Source: Theileria orientalis strain Shintoku (lineage: Eukaryota > Apicomplexa > Aconoidasida > Piroplasmida > Theileriidae). Taken from it: 64,000 bases of DNA. This document shows, piece by piece, positions 36,401 to 45,838 of this stretch (its first letter is position 1; each line of letters opens with the position of its first letter). The stretch lies in contig NC_025261.1 in NCBI RefSeq assembly GCF_000740895.1, positions 310,001-374,000 of the forward strand, in the 5' to 3' direction. Both the position numbers and the translations under genes were made by a program. The notes below the pieces were generated by a model, which did not search any database, had not been told where the DNA came from, and saw only the letters and a list, made by a program, of their open reading frames with translations.

Positions 36401-37624
36401 TTCCTCAACGACAAAAAAATTAAGATCTTCGGGGTCAACATTGGGCCCGTCCAGAAGAAGGACGTGAAGAAGGCCTCGATCATGCGCGAGAAGGGGCACC
36501 CCGAGTACTCGACCATCCTCGCCTTCGACATCAAGGTCACGCCCGACGCCGAGAAGGAGGCCGAGCTGCTCGGCGTCAAGCTTCTGACCGCCGACATCAT
36601 CTACCACCTCCTGGACTCCTTTCTGGCCTACATGGAGGCCATGCAGGAGGCCAAGAAGCAGGAGCAGATCCAGAACGTGGTGTTCCCCTGCGAGCTGACG
36701 ATCATCCCGCACTGCGTCTTCAACAAGAAAAACCCCTTTGTCTTTGGAGTCCACGTCGACGCGGGCATTCTAAAGCCTAACACTCCCCTCGTGGCGATAA
36801 CCAAGTCAAACGTACGTTTACCAGTTAGTAGTTGCTACCAGTTATTTATCACGTGCTACCAGTTACTGCTTGACACTAGCTATTTATAGTAGATGCTACT
36901 ATTTGCAAATCGCTAGTTAATACCATTTACTTATTGCTAGTTATTGCTGGCACTAGTTATTTATTACCAGTTACTATTTACCCTTTAACTCTTTTTCAGC
37001 AAATCGATATTGGTGTTGTCGCTAGCCTTGAGCATAACAAGAAGCCTGTTGAGGATGGGAAAAAAGGTACTCTATCAACAGGAATTAGCTACTATTTCTT
37101 ACACGCCTCAGCAAATATCTATTTATCCTTTAATTCATATTTCTTTTATAAATTTTTTTAGGTCAAGAAATTTGTATTAAGGTTGTTGGCGATCCTAACA
37201 TTGCTTTCGGACGTCATTTCGACCACACTGCCAAGATTTATTCCAAAATAACCCGTGACTCTATTGACACACTAAAGGAGTACTTTCGTGAGGACGTTCC
37301 AATGGTGAGCTTTAAGCTTATTATGTACATATTTGCAGACGGTTGTGTAATTATTTATTTCCCTATGCACTTATTATTAACACGTGTACACGCATGTAAT
37401 TATATATTCGCGCATTTCTACCTACGATTGCGTATGCAATTGTATACTTCTACGTACAGTGTATTCATTTTTGTGGTCACCAACTACCAATATCTGACAC
37501 GTGTACCAACCAAAATAGCTAGCCTACACTATTTAACACAAATAACGGCCCCTGTAATATGTACATATTTTAGGACGGCTGGAAGCTCGTCGCGCACTTG
37601 AAGAAGGTTTTTAACATCTTTTAA
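33459..37624 (+). CDS. EIF5B: Eukaryotic translation initiation factor 5B
   Basis: Multi-exon gene for the GTPase that joins ribosomal subunits at the end of initiation. ATG at 33459 begins [20 protein letters not shown]. The first third is a charged Lys/Glu-rich N-terminus spread over small exons with short introns. The G domain starts at about 34950: [20 protein letters not shown] (G1), [19 protein letters not shown] (G3), [12 protein letters not shown] (G4). Domain II follows an intron ([20 protein letters not shown]), then domain III ([16 protein letters not shown]) and domain IV ([25 protein letters not shown]). A last exon at about 37574 gives [16 protein letters not shown], the typical eIF5B C-terminus, stop 37622-37624. 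Introns near 35107-35317, 36812-37000 and 37304-37573 are longer than average here. Confidence 0.96.
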
Positions 37625-37788
37625 TTTTCTTATCTAACGTGTACTGTGTATTCCAGTTGATTATCTCGCTCGCGTTTCCTTGCATAACCTCGTGATGGTG
37701 TTCGGTTTTCCAAGGTGCGCCACAGTGAGTGAATGCAACTTTTAGTGTTTTTAAATCTTAGTCGCTCTTTGCGCAGCCATGACCCTTT

Positions 37789-40058
37789 CTACAAGATAGG
37801 GCCTGACTTTCCACTTTCTTCTGCTGCGTCTTCCTCTTCTTCCTGCCCCTTAACTGCTTCCGATGGACCCTGTTCTTCCAATTTATCCTCGTGTTCCTTC
37901 TCTACTTGTTGATGTGTGTTTTGTAGCTTTTCGTCGGGTTCACTAAGAGACTCCTTGACATCTTTCTCTCCTTCCGATATCTGCTGTGGCGATTGCTCCA
38001 CTGCTTCCCTTACTGCTTCAGTTCGTGATTGAGTTAACTCATCCGGTGATTTAATTAATGAATTCCTTGGAGGTTCATTCAATACCTCGTTTGATTGCTC
38101 ATTGATCGTTTCAATTGCTGCTTCTTCCGTAATTGGCTCATCTGCCATCGTGTGCTCTGACGGCACCTCTTTGACACCAACATTCCCTGGCGCAACGTGA
38201 TCAACTTCACCGTCGACATCATCAATTGCGTGATAAACTTCATCGTCGGCAGCAACGTTATCTACAACAACAATATAATCATCGTTGCCACTTTTCACTG
38301 ACTGTTGATTGATTCCATTTGTCTTGTCGTTAAAGATTGAAATGCTCTTTCCGTCGTCATCGTCTACTCTCTGGCCGTGGTCCTCAAACAATTCTTTAAA
38401 CTTTTCGAAGTGTTGCTTGTGTTCGTCTGATAATTCTTGTTGATCTCGTTCCTCGCCGATATCGGAGTGCGAATATTCGGATTCGTGCACTGGGTACTGC
38501 CCCAATTCCTGTATTGGATCTTCGTGGTAATACTGTTCCGGGCATTCGGTTGTCGGCGCTCTTTCTTCCGTGCTTCCCTTGTGCACTGGCTTATTCTTAT
38601 CTGCAAGTATTTCCGAGATGTTGCTTCTGCATATTGGGCATTCTGAGCTCCTGTGGAACCATTTCCGCAGGCAGTCTCTGTGGAACAGGTGCCTCATGTC
38701 ACATGGTAAAAGAAACACCTTATCGTCATCATTTATTTTCTAAAGATTGTGCGTTAATTTAATAAATTACACAGTTTAAGATTCTATATTGCATAACTGC
38801 GTTCTAATGAATATGTCCTTATGTAACAACTAAGTAGCTGGTGGTCACTTGTAACTGAGATTAAGTATCTGTTTAATCGGCGTCGGCCGCCCACTTAACT
38901 ACGCCTCGTATTATACGTGCCGACTTACCAGTATGCATATCGAACATATCCTTTCTGCTAGCATTTCTGCGTTGTTGATGCAGTCGGAGAGCGGGTCGTT
39001 AATTGCGATCGGACTCTTCACGTCCAGGTCCGTCGGATTCTTGTCTCCTATTCCCTCCTCGCAGCTCAGCTTGTTTGCGTTTTCCGACATGTTGAGAGCC
39101 TTCAGCACTTCTCGGTACTTCTGGACCTTCAGCTTCCGCAGGAGCGTCAGTGGCATTGCTCCTGAGGCCAGCGGTATTGAGCCGTGCCTGAAGTAGATAA
39201 CTATGAAGAGCGTCATGTAGAGCAGGAAGCACATCAGTGTGTATGCCAGCATCGGCACTACGTATGACGCAATCGTCGCCCAGAGCAGGAAGTAGCATAT
39301 CTTTGAGGACACGCTCTTCAGGTCCTCCTTGGGCGACACTCCCAGGAAAATAACTGCCAGTCCTATCCAGAGGATCGAGACTAGGTTGTAAAAAGTCTGA
39401 CTCAGCTTCAGGTTCGGCGTCGTCTCCGCGCCTGCGGAGTAGTACCGCAGTGACCAGGAGCTGTTGACTGTGCGCCAAATTCCGCGCAGGAGCCAGCATA
39501 CGATTAGGGTTTCAGAGGGTCTCGTCTGGCTCTGTACAATTATTATTTTCTGCCAATCTACTTAACACTAATACACTATAGTCCACCGATGTCATCCGAA
39601 ATCGAAATAAACATGTAAATACCTAAATACATACGAATACTTCAACTCTAAAGATATGGAAACATTTAATTATCGAAATACCATGTCCAAGTGTTATATA
39701 TATTCCAAATGTGCTCAATTTGCTATGTATTTATGCATCTTCCACTTACCTTGTAAAATCTTACGTTGTAGAAGTATATCGTAAATGTGCTCAGTGCCAC
39801 CAGGGTGGCCAGGATCACCAGATGGAATCCCATGATACATTTTAGCAGGAAGAAGCTGTTTGTATCGTTAATCACGTTCCTCGCGGGCACGTTTCTTCCC
39901 AGAAGCAGCGACACCAGCGGCATCGTCCTTATTTGATACAGCAACCTGTTAGGCCCTGGTCTTTCTTGCGAGGAAGTTGGCGATGGGTCAGTGGATTGGG
40001 CCGCTTCTGCTGATGCCTGCGTTTCAACTTGGCGCTCCAGCGTCTCAGCTCTATCCAT
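37789..40058 (-). CDS. Multi-pass membrane RING-type E3 ubiquitin ligase
   Basis: At least four exons. The N-terminus (MDRAETLERQVETQASAEAA) is cytosolic-looking; then a hydrophobic helix in CIMGFHLVILATLVALSTF. The next exon has RPSETLIVCWLLRGIWRTVN and LVSILWIGLAVIFLGV, and the next has CYFLLWATIASYVVPMLAYT plus a second helix. The RING is split by an intron: AERICSIC, then FLLPCDMRHLFHRDCLRKWF and ECPICRSNI, giving a C3HC4/H2-type zinc pattern. A 250-residue acidic Glu/Asp/Ser tail ends SGKSGPIL. The layout (several helices, then RING) resembles a plant RING family of the At1g12760 type; HRD1-like ERAD ligases are an alternative. It presumably attaches ubiquitin at an endomembrane. It converges with eIF5B 164 bp away. 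Confidence 0.85.
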
Positions 40059-40190
40059 GACAAATTCTATACTGTATTTTAAATCTAGATCGGAATGTTA
40101 GTGGTTAAAATTGCTACCCTCATTGGGAGGGCAAATTCACCGATTTTAAGGTCGTATTGACTCAATTCTTTATTTTTTTGGGATTTTTGT

Positions 40191-40397
40191 TCATCTGAAG
40201 CTGTGCGATGTTTTTGCGTCTAACACATGCAAATGGTTACCTGTAAAACATTTTTTGACTCTGTCCTCTAGTGTACAATTCTCAATTTTCAATATAGCCA
40301 CTGTTTTTCTGCGATTCCTAAACCCCCATACGGCAACGACACTCTGGCCGTTTATCTCCTTGATTGATGTACTTTTTTTATTTAACGCGTAACACAT
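40191..40397 (-). CDS. Small ORF, possible 60-68 residue protein
   Basis: The frame starts MCYALNKKSTSIKEINGQSV only 26 bp after the XPR1-like stop, same strand. The first 54 residues have a balanced composition (VVAVWGFRNRRKTVAILKIE) unlike the AT-driven noise frames of spacers. A possible 21-nt intron (GTAACC..GTTAG) after KKCFT would give a slightly shorter protein ending TSHSFR. I do not recognise a family. It could be a small basic conserved protein or a chance frame in a 3' region. Confidence 0.4.
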   Translation of the reverse strand: MCYALNKKSTSIKEINGQSVVAVWGFRNRRKTVAILKIENCTLEDRVKKCFTGNHLHVLDAKTSHSFR

Positions 40398-40423
40398 TTT
40401 TATTTTACATTATTTATTCTACT

Positions 40424-43338
40424 TTACATGTTTCCGTTCAGTGATCTTTTGTTTAGTATTGAGAGTTCGTTCACTATCACTGACTTACACTTATACAGCT
40501 TCGGTACCCACAGGGCCGTGCGATACTTGTACGAGTTGAGCAAGTGCTCCGTTTCCATTCGGAACGTCACCCACTGCGGAATTTTATGACTGTGCGGGGT
40601 CCACTTACCACTATACGTCTGAATATTTCAATGATTGAGATGATCAGGATCAGTATGTTCACCGATATGTCTCTGTCCTCCATCAGCGTGAACGGCGTGA
40701 CTGTGAGCGCCCACGTGAACCTACATAATAGGTTCACCAGGCACGCCAGGTAGTACGATTTCTTTCCGTACATCTTCCTGTTGTTCCTCCTAAAAGCGTT
40801 TTAGTTGCCACCCCGTACCTCTTAAATATGTTCGGCGGCAGCGAGAGGCCCCAATCTATGAAGTAGTCCCACAGGAAGTTGTACAGCGTTGCCACCAGGT
40901 AGCACGTCACGATAAGCGCCGAGCTTTGTACCTGCGTCAGAGAGCTCCTATGTTTCCCTTATTTAACGTCTGGCTTACCACTTTATTGACGATATTATCA
41001 CGCATATCATCGCCGATACGTACTTGATCATGTTTCCCATGTGCAGCCACAGGTGCTCCTTGATGTACCTACACTCGTTTTACCGTGGTGCGCCTTACCT
41101 CCTTAGACACTGTGAGAACCGCAGAAAGAACGGGAGTATCAGAACCACTGGAACCGCCCACGTCTTCAGAGCTGAATATCAGTTTAGACCCTTATCCCCT
41201 TACCTGGGTGCATGTGTGTGCACTTTTTCCACGCTCCGTAGGTCAGGTACGACACCACGTACAGCAGGTCCACGAACGGCTTCGTGAGCGACGTGTACAC
41301 ATCGCCCAGTATACTGTCCTCCAGCGACACTGGCGGTCCTATGCATATTGGCGACATCAGCGACCTAAAGATTGCGTACACCATCTTCCTCCTCAGCTTC
41401 AGCTTAAAGTTTTTCTTCGGCAGGAGCACCACTCCGAACGAGAGCACGATGAGTACTATTGGGTAGATGAAGTACCTGCGCGTCCGTTAAACTTCACTCA
41501 CTTACAGGTTGTGCGTCCCGAAGAGTCCTATTTTACAGTCCAGCAGGAACAGGAAGAACATGAACAGGCAGATGAAGGTCTGCAGCGCTCCGAAGAAGTA
41601 GAAGTCTCTGCTCGACACGTTGTAGTTGTTACTCAGCTTGAAGAGGAACCTAAATTGTAATTTTAGTAGTGCAGCTAAGTACCACGAAGTCTGCGCGCCT
41701 TTTTTTCTAACTGCGCAGTCGTACGTACACTCTGTTATCTAACTGCGCAGATGGTGTTCACGATTTATCTAACTGCCCATTCGATGGCTACTTCGCTTAC
41801 TGGTAGTTTACTCCGTGCTGCTCCAGGTACCCCTGGCACCAGCCTATTCCGTACCAGATGATCCCGAAGACGAAGAAGACTCTGAATATCGGCAGCTGTG
41901 AGAGCACTGTCGGGTACTTTGAGTTCGCTCTGAAGTGCGCCCAGCACAGCAGCAAGTCGACCACGAAGAGCACTGTGCAGAGGCCCATGATGTAGGAGAG
42001 GTAGTAGGCCGGGATGAACTTCGAGTCTAGCGAGGACTCCACGTCCTTCTTGATCTTGTCGAAGTCCACCTGTTTCGGCTCCGAGACCAGGTTGTAGAGC
42101 GAGAGTATCGACGCGTTCGTCTCCTTGAACGTGTCCACCGAGAGGAAGATTTCCTTGTACTTCGGGTACAGGTCCTCCAGGTCCCTCGTCTCCAGCAGCT
42201 TGTCCTTCTTCTTCAGCAGCTTGTACACTGCCAGGATGTTCGTGTTCAGGTACGACTTGAGCTTGTCGCACGAGTCCCACAGTGCCGTGATTGCCTTCTG
42301 CGCCAGCCTCTTGTACGGCTCCTCCAGGTGCCCTCCTCTGTTAACTATGTCCTTCCTCAGGAAGTTGATAAGCACTGAGATGTACTCCATTTCCGAGGCG
42401 TAGTGCAGCACCACTGTCCTTATGTCTTCTCTCAGCGCCATGTCAAAGAGTGCCAGTGAGTCTGCCGTCACCTCCGACTTCGTCTTGAACGGCCTCTTCG
42501 CTGAAGTCGACACTTCGAGCTCCGACTTTAGCGGCGTGAAGTCCTTGAAGATCGACATGTTCTTGAAGAAGGCCTTCCTTGCTGCGTCCTTCTTCTTCCT
42601 CGCCCTCACGTTCGCCAGCTGGAAGAGCGACACGCTCGTGTTTGTCTTCTCGATGCTTTCCAGCGGCACCAGGCTTTGCTCCGAGTCTCTCGGGTCTCCC
42701 GCGTCGCTGACTTCTCCGTTAATCGACTCTCGCTGCTCTTCGTACGAGTACTCCGAGTCTTCCACGAAGCTTTCCAGCTTCCTCAGCGACTCGCGCATCT
42801 TCATATCCAGGCTACTGTTCGACTTCGAGAGTGCTGTTGGCGACTTCTTCAGCTGCGGTATTTCCTCAAAGTCCAGGTGTCCCTTCTCCTCGTACACATC
42901 CACCACCAGCTTTATCACGTCAGGCGCGTCGTCCGTATCTATGCTTGGTATTTGCGATTTAAATGATTCCTCTCTGTTCGGCCTCAACGCTTCGCTTGGG
43001 CTTTCAAACTCCATCTCCTTTTCCTCCGGTATTGGTATCGACACCAGCCCTGGCACCAAACTGGCTTCGCTAATTTTTGCCTCACTCGGTGCTTCTTCTG
43101 GGAACGTGCCTTCATCTCTCTGCTGCAGGGATAGTTCCGATTCCGTTTCATTTTGTGTGTCCTGGTCCAGTGAGAAAAGCTCCGCTTGCAACTTCAGGTC
43201 CTCATCGTTCACGTCCGCGTTTGCCAGGTGCTTAAAATGATATGCTCCTTTTAACAACCTGTTCAGGTACTTGTATCTGATGTATTTATCAGCCCATTGC
43301 TTTATGAGGAATGATTCTAGCTTCGATCCAAACTTCAT
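40424..43338 (-). CDS. SPX-EXS phosphate exporter, XPR1/SYG1-like
   Basis: A long first exon (43338 to about 41800) plus several short exons. It begins MKFGSKLESFLIKQWADKYI, the SPX start; the third SPX segment is YLNTNILAVYKLLKKKDKLL, carrying the Lys cluster that binds inositol pyrophosphates. Between them lies a Ser/Glu-rich insert of about 230 residues. Membrane helices begin around AYYLSYIMGLCTVLFVVDLL. The EXS half continues through exons: FICLFMFFLFLLDCKIGLFG, PKKNFKLKLRRKMVYAIFRS, ILILIISIIEIFRR, and TFRMETEHLLNSYKYRTALW, the EXS hallmark near the end. Stop 40424-40426. XPR1 proteins export inorganic phosphate at the plasma membrane or an organelle. It is divergent from the DPH7-like gene. 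Confidence 0.92.
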
Positions 43339-43682
43339 TGCGAACTAAAGAGGTATAGACAATTTGTGTGTGCATCGACTGATCTTTTATCATAATTTAC
43401 TGTTTTTCGGGGATTGAGTTGTTTTTAGGCAAAGTTAATGAATATTAATTCTGAATCCCGACGATTCTCAACTGTACACAACATTGACTGTCGATGTTGC
43501 TAAATGACTGTATTTTTTGTTTATAAGTTTATTTTGAGTTTTTATGTTTTTAAAAAATATTTTTTATTCACACTTGGTGGCTTTTAGCTTTCCTTTTTTT
43601 CATTCCTAGCTATGTGTTACTGTGTATATTCCCTGCTATGTTGTTCACACAATCCTTTCTTTTACAATTTATATAGCTATAA
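43339..43682. other. Divergent promoter spacer, XPR1-like / DPH7-like
   Basis: 344 bp, AT-rich, between two start codons facing away from each other. No coding frame or repeat is visible. It most likely holds both promoters. Confidence 0.55.
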
Positions 43683-45367
43683 ATGAACGAGTGTAATTCT
43701 ATTGCCACCTTTTCACTTGAATCACAGCCAGATTGCATCAAGTCTTTCCCTTTCCTCGACTCCTCAGGTACTCCCTTACCTTATCCTCCGCATTCCTGGA
43801 CATTGATTCATTTTCAGAACCATGTCTCTCTGGATCATTTATCGTTTCTTGTTACAGATATGACGAGTTGACTCGAGAACGTGACGGTTGTTTAGTATTT
43901 TTCAACCCTTCCATCTTCTTAGAATCGTTTGTTTGTGACATTCATCATTTTATTGTTAGAAAAATCCTTTCAGAAAACACTTTTGACACCGTTCCTAGGC
44001 TTCACTATTTTGGCAGTGATTTGGGTGGTGTTCTTTCCTGCAGTTGGACTAAGTTTGAGAATGTACTGGCTATTGACTGCACACACTTTTTTACTCACAC
44101 TTTTACTTACTTATGCGTTTAGGCATACGGTGTATCCTGCATTTCATCTAATTTGACCCTTGGCCAGTTCACCATTGACCACTCGGACCCCTCCGGCCAC
44201 TCACTCCCTAAGTTTACCTGTTTAAGACGGTTGAGGCTGTCGGATGCCGGCGACTCATCTGTGGCTCTATCTCTCTCGCTCTCCGATGAACACGCTCGGT
44301 TTGCCTATTTTCTCATCATATTTACTTCTTTCAGGTCAATGTGTGTAACTTGTTCTGACGGAACTGCCTACCTTGTTAAAGAAACTGGCGACGCTATTAA
44401 GTGGTTCGTTACTTTTCCTCTGTTTTTCTTACTTTCTTAGGAAGCCTCATGATGTTGAAACTTGGATCAGTTCCTTCCATCCTCGCGATTCCAATGTTGT
44501 TCTGACCGGTTTGTTCTCTCTCTTTTCTAACCCAACCCTTTTTAGGCTCTGATGACTCTACTGCTAGGGTTTTCGACTTACGTGCTGGATACGACCCTGC
44601 TTCCACTGTTTCATGGTATTACTTATTTCATTCACTTTTTATTCACACCTCTTACTTTCACTTTGTTCAGTCATTCTAGTGGTGTTACTGCTCTTCGGTT
44701 CCTACCTAACAGTTCCAACTTGTTTTACACCGGCGGGTACCTTTCTATTTCTACTTATCATTTACTTCTTCACACTTAGATTTGACAAGTTACTGGTTAA
44801 ACACGACTATCGCAACCTTTCTAAGCCTGTTGAGGTCCTCGAGACTTCCACTTCTGTTTGGTCTTTGGACTTTATTACCGGCCTCGACTGTTCATTAAAT
44901 AAACTACACATTGCCGGATGCTACGATGGCTCTGCCATTTACGATTCTCGAGGTACCTTTACTCCTTATTTATCTGCACATCACTTAATCAACTATATAG
45001 ACTCACACACATATTAACTACTTCTCTACTTATCATCACCTATTTATTCTTTACTTATCATCACTTATTCATCTATATAGACTCACACACATATTAACTA
45101 CTTCTCTACTTATCATCACCTATTTATTCTTTACTTATCATCACTTATTCATCTATATAGACTCACACACATATTAACTACTTCTCTACTTATCATCAAT
45201 TATTTATAATTTACTTTCCATCACCTATTTGTATAGGCTCTCTTCTTTCTCTGTTCAGGCCTCCTAATCCTCTCATTTATTCCACTTCACACTCATTGCT
45301 CACCTCATCCGCCCTCGTTTATTGTTGTTGTGACTTTTACAACAAAACCTTACACTTTTACTCATAA
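43683..45367 (+). CDS. DPH7: DPH7-like WD40 protein (diphthamide pathway)
   Basis: About eight exons with T-rich introns. Start MNECNSIATFSLESQPDCIK resembles the opening of DPH7/WDR85 proteins. WD40 blades: CVTCSDGTAYLVKE, DSNVVLTGSDDSTARVFDLR, HSSGVTALRFLPNSSNLFYT, GGYDKLLVKHDYRNLSKPVE, then TSTSVWSLDFITGLDC and HIAGCYDGSAIYDSRG. The pattern VLTGSDD..ARVFDLRAG then GGYD..L..HDYRN..KP matches DPH7, the methylesterase that acts before the last amidation of diphthamide on eEF2. The last exon begins at 45237 and ends YNKTLHFYS, stop 45365-45367; the 284-nt intron before it holds the 80-bp repeats. Other WD40 families remain possible but fit less well. Confidence 0.75.
44974..45205. repeat. 80-bp tandem repeat, three copies, intronic
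   Basis: The block containing ctatatagactcacacac recurs at exact 80-bp steps (that block starts at 44993, 45073 and 45153). The second and third copies are almost identical; the outer edges are degenerate. The array fills most of the last intron (44953-45236) of the DPH7-like gene. Confidence 0.92.
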
Positions 45368-45838
45368 TGTTCTTTTAACATCTATTCTAATCCTTCATTC
45401 TCCGTATTCAGCAATACCAACGTCACTCCCTTTTCCTTCATCTTATACATACACTCATATATATACCGTCTGCCATTTATGTACACTCGTATCTACACAC
45501 ATTTTATATCCTCAAATTTATGCCCACGCTCTTATATATATATATATTCATATATACATATATCCACACATGTGTGCTTACGCATCCACCTCCATATACA
45601 CTTACTTGTCCACTAATGTACATACATACATACATACACATTTATCCTCTCCACTAGACTTGCTTAGCTTTACTCTGCTTTTCTATGCATTGCTTAGCTT
45701 TACTCTGCTTTTCTATGCATTGCTTAGACTTGCTATGCTTTGCTTTACTATGCTTTACATTGCTTTTCTATGCTAAACTTACTATGCATTGCTTTGCTTT
45801 ACTTTGCTATGCTTGCTGTGGCCCGGTCTCTCTGAGCC
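45368..45838. repeat. Low-complexity spacer with microsatellites
   Basis: Convergent spacer of 470 bp. About 45530-45570 is TA/TATATTC, about 45620-45640 is CATA tetranucleotide, and 45660-45815 is built from degenerate TGCTTTGCTTTACT-like units, including a near-exact direct duplication of about 36 bp (starting near 45658 and 45694). The plus-strand frame over it is repeat-driven and not called. Confidence 0.75.

Noticed and set aside
44974..45205. Direct repeats considered as CRISPR
   Set aside because: Units are contiguous tandem copies without spacers, in a eukaryotic intron.
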